64,000 bases of DNA from Natrarchaeobaculum aegyptiacum (GCF_002156705.1 NZ_CP019893.1:372001-436000), one strand, 5' to 3'. Positions 44,661 to 54,398 are shown, numbered from the stretch's first letter. Numbers and translations: made by a program. Notes: generated from the sequence alone by a model not told the origin.

Positions 44661-45263
44661 ATGGCGACCCAACAACACGCCGACCCCGTCGACAGCGCTC
44701 CGAGCGAGGAACCGCCGGAGCTAACGAAAGGGGAAACGTTCGAGGTGCTCCGGAATCAGCGACGGCGGTACGTCCTTCACTACCTGAAACGGGACGATCG
44801 CCCGGTCGAACTCGGTGATCTGGCACAGCAGGTCGCCGCCTGGGAGTACGAGACGACTCTCGACGGCGTGACCTCGGCCCAGCGCAAGCGCGTCTACACG
44901 ACGCTCCAGCAGACACACCTGCCGAAGATGGACGAGGCGGGAATCCTCCGGTTCGACTCCGATCGGGGGATCGTCGAGGCGACCGACCGGACCAAGGACC
45001 TGAGTATTTACCTCGAGATCGTTCCGGGTCACGAGTTCGCCTGGCGGGAGCTGTACCTCTCGCTGGGTGCGGTCAGTTGCGCGTTGATCGCAGCGATCTG
45101 GCTGGAGATCTACCCGCTGACGATGCTGTCGGAGTTGACGTGGGCCGCGATCATCGCGGTGACGTTCACGGTGACGGCGACAGCCCACATCTACCACGAG
45201 CGTCACATGCGACTCGGCCACAGCGAGTTGCCGCCGGAGCTGAATTACGGCTCGGACGACTGA
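44661..45263 (+). CDS. DUF7344 winged-helix membrane protein
   Basis: A 200-residue haloarchaeal protein. Residues 30-110 form the DUF7344 winged helix (EVLRNQRRRYVLHYLKRDD, QRKRVYTTLQQTHLPKMDEAG), resembling a DNA-binding domain. Two membrane helices follow (LSLGAVSCALIAAIWLEI and LTWAAIIAVTFTVTATAHI), then a short tail. A membrane-anchored regulator is the natural reading, but no target is apparent. Start is the ATG at 44661 (MATQQHADPVDS); an in-frame ATG at 44583 is possible. Confidence 0.82.
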   Translation: MATQQHADPVDSAPSEEPPELTKGETFEVLRNQRRRYVLHYLKRDDRPVELGDLAQQVAAWEYETTLDGVTSAQRKRVYTTLQQTHLPKMDEAGILRFDSDRGIVEATDRTKDLSIYLEIVPGHEFAWRELYLSLGAVSCALIAAIWLEIYPLTMLSELTWAAIIAVTFTVTATAHIYHERHMRLGHSELPPELNYGSDD

Positions 45264-45427
45264 GCCGGCCGACGACCACGGCGGATTCGACCTCGCCAGA
45301 CCGCTCCCCACCGCCCCGGCCTCGAGCGGCGTCGTCCGTCGTCTCCCTGAGGCCAATATTCAAGGTGGTTTGCTCGGAACGGTACTGGTAGTATGATCGA
45401 ACCGTTCGCAGACGGGGTGGGGACGCG

Positions 45428-47164
45428 GTGAGTGAGGACCGTCAACGGGAGATCCTCGTCGGCGAGACGGACGACGGGTCGGACCTTCACCTCCCGGTGG
45501 TCGAACTTCTGACTGGTCGTGGTTTCGTCACTGGCAAGTCCGGATCGGGCAAGTCGAACACGGCCTCGGTGATCGCAGAAGAACTGCTCGAGGCCGGCTT
45601 TCCCCTGTTGATCGTCGACACAGACGGCGAGTACTACGGCCTCAAAGAGGAATACGAGATGCTCCACGCGGGTGCCGACGAGGAGTGTGACATCCAGATC
45701 GGCCCCGAGCACGCAGAACAGATGGCGACGCTCGCACTCGAGGAGAACGTTCCGATCATCCTCGACGTCTCGGGCTATCTGGACGAGGAGGTCGCCGACG
45801 AATTGCTTCGGGAGACGGCCAGACAGCTGTTCGTCAAGGAGAAGAAGCTCAAGAAGCCGTTCTTGCTGGTCGTCGAGGAGGTACACGAGTACATTCCCGA
45901 GGGCGGCGGTGGCGGCGAGACCGGCAAACTGCTGATCAAGATCGGCAAGCGCGGCCGCAAGCACGGCCTCGGAATTCTGGGGATCAGCCAGCGCCCTGCC
46001 GACGTCAAGAAGGACTTCATCACGCAGGCGAACTGGCTCGTCTGGCACCGGCTGACCTGGGACAACGACACCAAGGTCGTCGGCCGGATCATCGACACCG
46101 AGTACTCCGAACTCGTCTCCGAACTGAACGACGGGCAGGCGTTCGTCCAGACCGACTGGAACGAAGTCGACGTCCGCAAGATCCAGTTTCGCCGCAAGCG
46201 CACCTTCGACGCCGGTGCGACCCCTGGACTGGACGATTTCGAGCGTCCCGAACTGAAGTCGGTCTCCGACGCCCTCGTCGGTGATCTTCAGGACATCTCC
46301 GAGCGGAAAGAACGCGAGGAAAACCGGATCATCGAACTCGAGAACGAACTCGAGAAGAAAGAAAAACGGATCGAGACCCTCGAGGACGAACTCGAGAACG
46401 CGCGAGACATCTCGAATGCGGCCAAGCAGATGGCCGACGCACTCTCGAACCCGTCGATGGTCCAGACGCAGTTGCCCGAGGGAGGCGGCGAGGAGACCCG
46501 GCGGCTCCACGAGGAGATCGTCGAACTCGAGCGGGAGTGTGAGGTGCTCGAAGACGATCTCGAGGCTCGTGAACAGGAACTCGCGGAGGCCGAAGAGGAC
46601 GTCGAGACGCTCGAGGCGCTGCTGGAGTCCCGTGCGGAGACGATCGACCAGTTGCGTACGGAGAACGAGCGGCTTCGACGGCGGGTGAGCGAACTCGAGC
46701 GGGAGCAGTCCCCGACCGACGAGGCGACCGAGACCGGATCGGAGTCACCCGAGCCAGCAGAGGGGGGGCCAGAGCCGATCGTGCAGGCAGATGGCGACGA
46801 GATCGAGTTCGGCTACGTCTCGATCGACGACGGTGCCGGTCCGGCGGAGATCATCGTCGCCAACGAGCGCCGGGAGTTCGTCGAGTTGCTGGAGACGGTC
46901 GGCATCGCCGGAGACGTTCGGGCGGCGAGCGAACGGTCACGGTGTTCGTTCGAGACGGCGAGTCAGATCGTCGCGGAACTCACCCGCGAGGGGCCACTCG
47001 GGACCGCGACGCTCGCACCGCGGGTCGAGCGCTCGCCGGTGGCAGTCCAGAGTCTCCTCTCGGAGCTGTGCAGCGAGTCGGTACTCGAGCGCGAGGAGGG
47101 CCGTCGGTACGTCCTCGCAGAGACCGTCCGGTCGAAGCTGACGCTGGTCGAGGGGCGGCGCTGA
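45428..47164 (+). CDS. HerA-like ATPase with long coiled coil and C-terminal winged helix
   Basis: A 578-residue ATP-binding protein of the HerA/FtsK superfamily. An N-terminal beta-barrel-like segment is followed by Walker A GKSGSGKSN near residue 36 and Walker B LLVVEEVHEY near 145; the arginine and sensor region includes GISQRPADVKKDF. Residues 290-435 are a continuous coiled coil (ELENELEKKEKRIETLEDEL). The C-terminus (residues 505-575) is a winged-helix-like region (FETASQIVAELTREG, VQSLLSELCSESVL). The GTG at 45428 is the start. No NurA or nuclease is adjacent, so it may be a DNA or chromosome-handling motor or regulator on its own. Confidence 0.85.
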   Translation: MSEDRQREILVGETDDGSDLHLPVVELLTGRGFVTGKSGSGKSNTASVIAEELLEAGFPLLIVDTDGEYYGLKEEYEMLHAGADEECDIQIGPEHAEQMATLALEENVPIILDVSGYLDEEVADELLRETARQLFVKEKKLKKPFLLVVEEVHEYIPEGGGGGETGKLLIKIGKRGRKHGLGILGISQRPADVKKDFITQANWLVWHRLTWDNDTKVVGRIIDTEYSELVSELNDGQAFVQTDWNEVDVRKIQFRRKRTFDAGATPGLDDFERPELKSVSDALVGDLQDISERKEREENRIIELENELEKKEKRIETLEDELENARDISNAAKQMADALSNPSMVQTQLPEGGGEETRRLHEEIVELERECEVLEDDLEAREQELAEAEEDVETLEALLESRAETIDQLRTENERLRRRVSELEREQSPTDEATETGSESPEPAEGGPEPIVQADGDEIEFGYVSIDDGAGPAEIIVANERREFVELLETVGIAGDVRAASERSRCSFETASQIVAELTREGPLGTATLAPRVERSPVAVQSLLSELCSESVLEREEGRRYVLAETVRSKLTLVEGRR

Positions 47165-47300
47165 CCGGATCGACAACGGTTGCTTACAGGTTGATACACG
47201 CTACTGTGCCGTTTTTCGGGCACTCCGCTCCGCGTGAAGCGCGACCCTACAGGCCCAAAGCGTTCCAATAACAAAGCCCGGTCGCGCGGACGGCGTCCGT

Positions 47301-48938
47301 ATGGTAGCTTCGTCCGACGAAGACGGTATGCGCGTACTCGTCGTCGGGCTCGACGCGGGGTGTCGTCCCGTCCTCGAGCCACTGTTCGAGTCGGGAGTGA
47401 CGCCCACGCTCCGCCGGGTCTTCGAGATGGGGACGAGTGGCCCTCTCGACTCTCAGATTCCGCCGTGGACGGCGAGTGCGTGGCCGTCGCTGTACACGGG
47501 GAAGAACCCCGGCAAGCACGGGGTGTACGACTTTCTCAGCTTCGACGGCTACGACTGGGACGTGGTGAACGCGAGCCACGTCAGGGCCCGCCCAGTCTGG
47601 GAACTTCTCGACGAGCACGGCTACTCGAGTGTGGTCGTGAACGTCCCAGTTACCCATCCGCCGGGGGAGTTCGACGGGGCGTTGATCCCGGGAATGACCG
47701 CACCCGAGGACCCGCCGTGTCACCCGCCGGGGATCCTCGAGGACGTCAAACTCGCGTGTAACGGCTACCGGCTCTATCCTCAGAGCGGCGACGAGCCAGC
47801 CCGTTCGATCGAGGCCTACGAGCGGACGATCGAGTGTCGCGGCCGGGCCTTTCGCTATCTCTGCCGTCGGATGGATCCCGACTTCGGCTTCTTGCAGTTC
47901 CAGCAGACAGACAGTGTCTTTCACGAGCGGCCCGGTGACCGCGAGGCCATCGAGGCAGTCTACGGCGCGGTCGACGACGAACTCGAGCGGACGCTCGAGG
48001 CGGTCGATCCGGAGACGATCCTCGTCGTCAGCGATCACGGTATCGGTCCCGTTTCGGGGCCCGAGTTCCGGGTCAACCAGTTCCTCCGCGAGCGGGGTGA
48101 CGTCGCCGTCCGGAGCGGCGGTGAGGGGATGCCAAACTGGACGGCCTCGTGGGAGTCGGACTTGCTCGACGGGGAGGACGCCGGTTCCTCGGACGGGTCG
48201 CCGGTCCAGACGGCGATGCAACTCGCGGCACGGGTCGGAATCACGACCCAGCGCGTTGCCGGTGTGCTCGACCGCGTCGGATTGAAAGAGCCTATCGGTC
48301 GTCGGGTTCCGAACGCGTTGGTCAGGGCGGCGAGCGAACAGGTCGACTTCCCCGATTCGCGGGCGTACGTCCGGTCGAAGAGCGAACTCGGCGTCCGGAT
48401 CAATCTCGAGGGTCGCGAACCCGACGGGGTCGTCCCGCCCGAGGAGTACGATTCCGTCCGCGAAGAGGTGATCGAGGCCCTCTCGGGGGTGACAACGACC
48501 GACGGCGAGCCGATGTTCGAGGCCGTCGAACCGCGGGAGACCTGCTTCGAGGGCCCACACCTCGAGGCGGCACCGGACGTGGTGACGGTTCCGCGGGAGT
48601 TCGACACGGCGATCTCCGCGTCGCTGGGCGAGGAGCTGTTCGTCGAGCCGATGGAGTCGTGGAACCACAAGCCGGTCGGGGTCGTCGCGGCTGCCGGGGC
48701 TGGAATCGACGAGGGCGAGTCCGTCTCGTCACCGGAGCGGCGGGCCTCGATCTTCGACGTCGCCCCGACGATCTGTTCGCTCTTCGACGTCCCGATCGAT
48801 GCGGCGATGGACGGTGAGCCACTGTCGGTCGTCGAGGGGACGTCAGCCGTGGAGTACCCCTCCTACGAGGTCGAGCCCGTCACGGCGACAGACGACGGCG
48901 TCGTCGAAGACCGACTCTCCGATCTTGGCTACCTATGA
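47301..48938 (+). CDS. Alkaline-phosphatase-superfamily phosphodiesterase
   Basis: A 545-residue type I phosphodiesterase/nucleotide pyrophosphatase-like enzyme. Metal ligands and nucleophile can be located: Asp in VVGLDAG, the nucleophilic Thr in PPWTASAWPS with TGKNPGKHGVYDF, Asp and His in QQTDSVFHERPGD, Asp-His in VVSDHGIGP and a final His in WNHKPVG. The mobile region around residues 280-330 is variable. Start is ATG at 47301; MRVLVVGLD at 47328 is an alternative. Its stop overlaps the next gene by four bases. Homologues often occur beside glycan or lipid genes. Confidence 0.87.
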   Translation: MVASSDEDGMRVLVVGLDAGCRPVLEPLFESGVTPTLRRVFEMGTSGPLDSQIPPWTASAWPSLYTGKNPGKHGVYDFLSFDGYDWDVVNASHVRARPVWELLDEHGYSSVVVNVPVTHPPGEFDGALIPGMTAPEDPPCHPPGILEDVKLACNGYRLYPQSGDEPARSIEAYERTIECRGRAFRYLCRRMDPDFGFLQFQQTDSVFHERPGDREAIEAVYGAVDDELERTLEAVDPETILVVSDHGIGPVSGPEFRVNQFLRERGDVAVRSGGEGMPNWTASWESDLLDGEDAGSSDGSPVQTAMQLAARVGITTQRVAGVLDRVGLKEPIGRRVPNALVRAASEQVDFPDSRAYVRSKSELGVRINLEGREPDGVVPPEEYDSVREEVIEALSGVTTTDGEPMFEAVEPRETCFEGPHLEAAPDVVTVPREFDTAISASLGEELFVEPMESWNHKPVGVVAAAGAGIDEGESVSSPERRASIFDVAPTICSLFDVPIDAAMDGEPLSVVEGTSAVEYPSYEVEPVTATDDGVVEDRLSDLGYL

Positions 48939-49954
48939 GTCTCGAACTGAGGCGGTTCAACCCACGGACCGACGCCGAGGAGTGGAATCGATACGTCGAG
49001 CGGTCTCCGGGGACCAACCCGTTTTTCAGGACCGAGGCGCTCCGACTGCAGGCCGAAGAGACCGAGACCAGACCCCACCTGCTCGCCAGTTTCAAAGGGC
49101 AGGAGGCCGTCGGCCTCTTTCCGGTCTTCGAGTACACGAAGGGGCCCGTAACGGGTGCGTTCTCGCCAGCGCCGAGGTCGTGGACGCCCTACCTCGGCCC
49201 GGCAGTGCTCAACGTGGACAAGCTCAAGCAGCGGAAAGCGGATCGGCGGGTCAAGCAGTTCCTCGAGGACTGCATCGAGTGGATCGACGAGGAACTCGAG
49301 CCGGTGTACGCGAAGTTCGTCGCGGCGGAGTTCGACGACGTTCGTCCGTTCGTCTGGAACGAGTACGAGGTCCGTCCCGGCTACACGTACGTCGTCGACC
49401 TGGACTGTGGCGAAGAAGAACTATTGAATCGGTTCAGCAGTGACGCCCGGAGTAACGTCCGAAACGCAGACGAGGATGCGTACACGATCGAGGAGGGGTC
49501 TGGGGCGGACGTCGAACGGATCGTCGAGCAGGTCTCACAGCGGTACGAGGCCCAGAACCGGTCGTTCCACATGAGCGGTCGGTTCGCGAGGCGGGCCTAC
49601 GACCTGCTTCCCGACGGTGCGATCCGGCCGTACGTCTGCCGGATCGACGGCTCGTTCGTCGGCGGCATCCTCGTCGTCGAGTCCGACAGCACCCGCTACC
49701 GGTGGCAAGGCGGTGTCAGGCCCGACGACGCGGGGATCGACGTCGACCTGCCGATCAACGACCTGCTGGACTGGCACGTCATGCGCGACGGCATCGACGC
49801 CGGCATCGACCGCTACGACATGGTCGGTGCCGGCGTGCCGAGCATCAATCGCTACAAGGCGAAGTTCAACCCGCGACTCGAGACCCACTACGAGATCACC
49901 GACGGGGCGTTCGGTCTCGACATCGTGGTCGATCAGTACCGGAAGCGACGGTAG
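48935..49954 (+). CDS. FemAB/GNAT-like N-acyltransferase
   Basis: A 339-residue protein with two GNAT-like halves as in FemAB-type enzymes (Acetyltransf_6). The substrate half contains FFRTEALRLQAEE and LLASFKGQEAVGLFPVFEY; the second half contains FSSDARSNVRNADED and the acyl-CoA or aminoacyl-tRNA site region GGILVVESDSTRYRWQGGV. The end GAGVPSINRYKAKFNP matches the family signature of a C-terminal G-x2-x-x-K-F. It is coupled by ATGA overlap to the phosphodiesterase gene. Archaea lack peptidoglycan, so a glycolipid or exopolysaccharide acceptor is likely. Confidence 0.85.
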   Translation: MSLELRRFNPRTDAEEWNRYVERSPGTNPFFRTEALRLQAEETETRPHLLASFKGQEAVGLFPVFEYTKGPVTGAFSPAPRSWTPYLGPAVLNVDKLKQRKADRRVKQFLEDCIEWIDEELEPVYAKFVAAEFDDVRPFVWNEYEVRPGYTYVVDLDCGEEELLNRFSSDARSNVRNADEDAYTIEEGSGADVERIVEQVSQRYEAQNRSFHMSGRFARRAYDLLPDGAIRPYVCRIDGSFVGGILVVESDSTRYRWQGGVRPDDAGIDVDLPINDLLDWHVMRDGIDAGIDRYDMVGAGVPSINRYKAKFNPRLETHYEITDGAFGLDIVVDQYRKRR

Positions 49955-50009
49955 TTCGAGCAGATACCTGAGCAGGCGGTCTTCGAGCGGGCGTCGAGCC
50001 GCTCGAGCG

Positions 50010-50336
50010 TTACGTCGACTCGGCTGCTGGACCGGGACCCGGCGTGGTTCCCTCTGGGATCCAGTACTGTGACTGTCTCGCGTCTTCGAGACTGACGCGG
50101 CTGGCGACGAGACTGCTCTCCTCGAGGGTGCCGAGGGCGTACCGGACGGTTCTCGGGCAGAGTCGGGATTCGGCGGCGATCCCCTCCTGTGTCAGTGGAG
50201 CCTCGTACTCGAGGACCTTGTAGACGAGTTTCGCGCTCGGCGGGCAGTCCTCGATCGTCGGCTCCTGATCGTCAGTTCGGTCGGGGTTCGACTGGGCGGT
50301 ACGATCTGTGTCGACGTCGTGATCTGATGAACTCAT
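50010..50336 (-). CDS. Small winged-helix regulator (MarR/TrmB-type)
   Basis: A 108-residue DNA-binding protein. After a 35-residue polar N-terminus comes a winged helix: SAKLVYKVLEYEAPLTQEG, then IAAESRLCPRTVRYALGTLEESSLVASRV, whose second helix is the probable recognition helix. The last 20 residues are Pro/Gly-rich. No ligand domain is present. It resembles haloarchaeal HTH proteins that act as general transcriptional regulators. Confidence 0.8.
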   Translation of the reverse strand: MSSSDHDVDTDRTAQSNPDRTDDQEPTIEDCPPSAKLVYKVLEYEAPLTQEGIAAESRLCPRTVRYALGTLEESSLVASRVSLEDARQSQYWIPEGTTPGPGPAAEST

Positions 50337-50731
50337 ACGTTCACGGGGGTTGAGTGTACTGGAGAACGACTGTTAGTGGGCGATCCTCGAGAGGCGACTG
50401 GCGGGAGGCGTTTCCGTCTCCACGTTCGGCGTTCGTCGCGTCGTCGCTGGAGAGGGTCGTCCATCCGTGCCGGTTCTGCTCGGAGTCGGTATATAGACGG
50501 CCGTGACGGTTCAGAACGCTAGGGTGGGACTACCGTTCGTGAACGGATGCGTGACCGTCTTCGCGATGGGGTCGTCAGGCCGCGAGACTGGTCACACCGT
50601 CGAAGGGGACAGGAGGAGCGTCGGTGGGAGGGTGGTGGAGGACGAGCGGGCCGGTGAAGGGCAGACCGGAGCCGAGTTCCCTGGCGCCGATGACCTCCGG
50701 GGAGACGGCTGGTCGGGCCAGTACGGAGCGG
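50337..50731 (+). other. Intergenic region, no gene seen
   Basis: About 395 bases between two minus-strand genes. A TATA-like GGTATATAGAC sits around 50490, but no convincing frame starts 25-30 bases from it on either strand. A GTG-started frame on the plus strand (50503-50754) has no family features and overlaps the DUF7563 gene. Confidence 0.4.
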
Positions 50732-50941
50732 CTAGCGGGCGTCTTTCGGGATGAAATCGGACGTCTTCATCTCGCGATAGGTCGCACACTCGGGACAGGC
50801 GTGAACCACGTCACGGTTGTCGCCGAAGACGCGAGCGAATTGGCGGGTTACCTGCGTTCCACAGTTGACACATCGGGGCGCACTGGTGTGCTCACGGGAC
50901 GTCATCGGCGTCCACTTCGTATCGGATTGGTCCGTCGACAT
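50732..50941 (-). CDS. Small zinc-ribbon protein (DUF7563-like)
   Basis: A 69-residue protein with two Cys pairs, RCVNCGTQV and HACPECATY, spaced as in the haloarchaeal DUF7563 zinc finger, and the family core QFARVFGDNRDVVHACP. A TATA-like element (complement of GGTATTTACTATA, 50964-50976) lies about 29 bases before the ATG at 50941, so that start fits a leaderless transcript. An internal ATG at 50905 would remove 12 unconserved residues. Likely a nucleic-acid or protein-binding zinc protein. Confidence 0.82.
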   Translation of the reverse strand: MSTDQSDTKWTPMTSREHTSAPRCVNCGTQVTRQFARVFGDNRDVVHACPECATYREMKTSDFIPKDAR

Positions 50942-51751
50942 CGTCAGGTCGTTTCGACAGAACGGTATTTACTATAGACAGCATAACTCGCGTCTCGAGG
51001 GGAAGTCTCGGGTTTCTTCGGCCCAGATCGCGCGATCGAGTTTCCCGGGATAACTACCGTGAGACGTGTTAGTACACCAGAAATCGAGTATTTCTGGCTG
51101 GAAACGAGGGGTTTTTCGATGGGGTTGCCCGTCAATTCCACCTGATCTGGTCGTCACGTCCGGCCCGAAGTCACGACGGATGATATGTGACCACCGAGCT
51201 GCTCGCAGGCTGCACGAGTGACGGTCACCTCGAGTCGGTGGTACGGACACGTCCTGCTCGGGACCTCGGGGCCGACGGGTTCGGACTGTGACCATTGCCT
51301 GACCGACGTTCCGGATGAACAGTCGTTTCCGGAGACGGGTATGCCCGGGCCAGTACCGCCTGCTCGGAGCGCCTCCCGTAGTCATCAAGTACGGGGTTTA
51401 TATGGTGGTGGGAAGCTAGTTCAGGTGGAGGGTGTCGATCGGTAGCACGATAGATTTCGATCACCGCACTCCCTCCAGATCCGATTCCGACGTCACCGAG
51501 TGCGGGTCGCACTCGACGGAGTCGGTCGGACGTGAGGCTACGGGGGTGGTCGCACGTCCTCCGACTCCCGGGACGCGCACTCGATTCGGAACCAGCCGCT
51601 CGGGATTTCACAGCGGGGCTCTTGCTATCGCCGGATTCGACCGTGAGCGATCGCTTCGGTCGTCGACGACCCGGACAGGGTACTGTACCGACGACCGGTG
51701 CAACCGCGAGCCGTCGTGTGGTTGTGCTGTCAGCAGCGGACAGCAGTCCTC
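50942..51751 (+). other. Large region with no convincing gene
   Basis: Around 810 bases between DUF7563 and glmS. Open frames of 130-176 residues cross it on both strands but share no motif with known families, have Arg-rich composition typical of off-frame GC-rich DNA, and mutually overlap. A TATA-like GTTTATATGG occurs at about 51398, which may drive an unrecognised small gene or RNA. Confidence 0.4.
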
Positions 51752-53563
51752 TCACTCGACCGTGACGCTCTTGGCGAGGTTTCGCGGCTTGTCGATCGGC
51801 CTGTCGAGCTGGGCGGCCGCGTGGTAGGAGACCAGCTGCAGCTGCACGTTCGCGAGCAGCCCGGCGACGTCCGGATCGGTGTCCGGAATCTCGAGGTGGG
51901 CGTCGGCCACCTCGGTCGCCCGGTGGCCTTCCGGACAGACGGCGACCACGGGTGCGCCACGCGTCTGGGCCTCGGCGGCGTTTTTCAGCGTTTTCTCGTC
52001 TTCGTCGCCGACGAAGACGGCGAACACCGGCGTGTCGGCGGTGACGAGCGCCAGTGGGCCGTGTTTGAGTTCGCCCGAGGCGAACCCCTCGGCGTGTTCG
52101 TAGGTGATCTCCTTGAACTTCAGTGCGCCCTCGAGGGCGACCGGGTAGCCCAGACCGCGGCCGATGAAGAAGTACGACTGGCTGTCCTCGAACCGGTCGG
52201 CGATCGCCGCCGCCCGCGAGGACTCGAGGAGGTCGTCGATCGCTCCCGGCGTCTGTGAGAGGGCCGGGAGGAGGGTATCGGGATCGGCGGCGGGGTCGCC
52301 CAGTCGATCCTCGGTGATTCGCTGGGCGAGGAGGACGAGCATGACGACCTGCGAGGAGAACGTCTTGGTGGCGGCGACGCCGATCTCCGGGCCGGCACGG
52401 ATGAACAGCGCGTCGTCGGCCTGACGGGCGGCGGTCGAGCCGACGACGTTCGTGAGTGCGAGCGTGCGGGCACCGCCGGCCGTGGCTCGCCGGAGCGCGT
52501 TCAGGGTGTCTGCGGTCTCGCCACTCTGGGTGACGGCGATCACGAGCGTGTCCTCGTCGATCGGTGGGGCGGCGACGCTGTACTCGTTCGCGAGCACCGT
52601 CGTCGCGTGGATGCCCGCCTGCCTGAGAGCGAACGCGCCGTACATCGCCGCGTGGTAGGAGGTTCCACAGGCGACGAGCTGGACGTGGTCGACGTCCGCG
52701 AACGTCCCGGGTTCGAACCCCTCGAGGGCGATTTCCCCTGCACCGGGGTCGACCCGGCCCTCGAGCGCCTGGGCGATCGAGGTGGGCTGTTCGTGGATCT
52801 CCTTCAGCATGAAGTGGTCGTAGCCACCTTTGCCGGCCTGTTCGGGATCCCAGTCGACGGTCTTCCGTTCTCTCGAGACTGGATTGCCGTCGAGGTCGGT
52901 GAACTCGACGCCGTCGTCGTCGACGATCACGACGTCGCCGTCCTCGAGGAAGACCACGTCGTCGGTGTACTCGAGGAACGCGGGGACGTCGCTGGCGAGG
53001 AAGAACGCCTCGTCCTCGAATCCGACCACGAGCGGGGACCCTTTCCGTGCGGCGTAGAGGACGTGTTCGTCGGAGATCATCGCGGTGACGGCGTAACTCC
53101 CCTCGAGGTTCTCGATGGCCTTCCGGAAGGCCGCCTCGCCGTCGAGGCCCTCGTCGAGGAAGTACTGGATGAGGTGGGGGATGACCTCGGTGTCGGTGTC
53201 GCTCGTGAACTCACAGCCGTTGGCTTTGAGCCACTCGCGAAGTTCGGCGTAGTTCTCGATGATGCCGTTGTGGACGACGGCGACGTCGGCCGTTTCGTCG
53301 GTGTGTGGGTGGGCGTTCTCGTCGGTCGGTGGGCCGTGCGTGCTCCAGCGGGTGTGACCGATCCCGACGCTGCCCTCGAGCGAGCCGTCGATCGACGACT
53401 TCAGTTCGGAGACCTCGCCGGAGCGTTTCTCGACGGCGATTCCGGAGCCGTTCTGGACGGCGACGCCGGCGGAGTCGTAGCCCCGGTACTCGAGGTTCTC
53501 GAGACCGGTTAGCAGCGTTTCGAGGGCGTCGTCGGTACCGACGTGTCCGATGATTCCACACAT
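51752..53563 (-). CDS. glmS: Glutamine-fructose-6-phosphate aminotransferase (isomerizing)
   Basis: A 603-residue enzyme making glucosamine-6-phosphate for amino-sugar nucleotides. The N-terminal glutaminase domain starts with the nucleophilic Cys in MCGIIGHVG, followed by LEYRGYDSAGVAV and HTRWSTHGPPTDENAHPH. Two SIS sugar-isomerase domains (VACGTSYHAA, VTQSGETADTLNALRRA, FIGRGLGYPVALEGALK) and the C-terminal DKPRNLAKSVTVE are complete. It stands alone on the minus strand between two large gene-free stretches. It feeds UDP-GlcNAc for glycans such as surface glycoproteins. Confidence 0.97.
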   Translation of the reverse strand: MCGIIGHVGTDDALETLLTGLENLEYRGYDSAGVAVQNGSGIAVEKRSGEVSELKSSIDGSLEGSVGIGHTRWSTHGPPTDENAHPHTDETADVAVVHNGIIENYAELREWLKANGCEFTSDTDTEVIPHLIQYFLDEGLDGEAAFRKAIENLEGSYAVTAMISDEHVLYAARKGSPLVVGFEDEAFFLASDVPAFLEYTDDVVFLEDGDVVIVDDDGVEFTDLDGNPVSRERKTVDWDPEQAGKGGYDHFMLKEIHEQPTSIAQALEGRVDPGAGEIALEGFEPGTFADVDHVQLVACGTSYHAAMYGAFALRQAGIHATTVLANEYSVAAPPIDEDTLVIAVTQSGETADTLNALRRATAGGARTLALTNVVGSTAARQADDALFIRAGPEIGVAATKTFSSQVVMLVLLAQRITEDRLGDPAADPDTLLPALSQTPGAIDDLLESSRAAAIADRFEDSQSYFFIGRGLGYPVALEGALKFKEITYEHAEGFASGELKHGPLALVTADTPVFAVFVGDEDEKTLKNAAEAQTRGAPVVAVCPEGHRATEVADAHLEIPDTDPDVAGLLANVQLQLVSYHAAAQLDRPIDKPRNLAKSVTVE

Positions 53564-54398
53564 CAGTGGCTCACCGACCCGGCGGTCGTCGTGGAGGCGG
53601 TCGATTCGGTGGGCGTCGCGAGGGGCCGGGACTGGAACCGGGACGGGCCAGTGGAGGACCGGGTGCGACCGCGATCAGCGCCAGACCCGCTGGTTCCGGT
53701 CCGGTGCCGTGGGGAGCGCGTTCGAGACAACCAGTACGTGGGCATGAATAGCCCTGTTCTGGCCCGAATCATTACTATAGACGGGCTACTCGTGGGTGTA
53801 GCGTCGGGGTAATTTCGTGCTGCCGAGGTGAAACGACGGAACGGAAGAGGAGATCGTCGTCGACCAGTCGGACGGGGCAAACGAGACGAACGCCCACTCG
53901 AGTGGCTCTCGACCACTTCGTTTCGACCGAACGGTCACGAATCGTCCGAGTATGTCGAGCGAACAGCAGCGAACGGGTCGAATACGAAATCGCCCTCGAG
54001 CGATACGGACCGAAAAACGTCGGGTAGGAGACGCTCACTCGGCGACCTGCGTGCCGCGTCTGCGTTGCCTGTCGGATCGGCTGACGGTACGAATCGGTGT
54101 CACGTACGCTCCCGGCGGGAGCGTTGAAGTGAACGGACGGTTCGTCCTCTGGCCAACATCTGGACAGATGGATTCTTCTGGACGACTACCGGTGAATGTA
54201 GCCGGCATCTATCGGATTGTTCCGGTCAAAATCCAACGTTTTATTACACTCTCTCCACTTCGAGTGGCACACCAACACGACGCCAAACTGACCGGATTCC
54301 ACTGCATCGCTCGTCGTTCACTGCTCGCCGCGAGACGCCGCGCGTGAACTCTGGTGACCGGCTCGAGGGAGCGGTATCGCGTCCGATCGTCTGACTCA
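53564..54398 (+). other. Large region with no convincing gene
   Basis: About 835 bases between divergent glmS and the antiporter. It must hold both promoters. Short open frames on both strands are Arg/Ser-rich shadows. The last 150 bases before the antiporter are AT-richer (TTTTATTACACTC near 54238), a possible promoter. Confidence 0.4.

Noticed and set aside
45428-47164. HerA-like ATPase considered as part of a defence system
   Set aside because: No nuclease, SIR2 or other partner gene is adjacent, so there is no positional support; kept only as an open question.
50503-50754. GTG-started plus-strand frame of 83 residues
   Set aside because: Gly/Arg/Glu-rich without motif, and it overlaps the end of the well-supported DUF7563 gene on the other strand.
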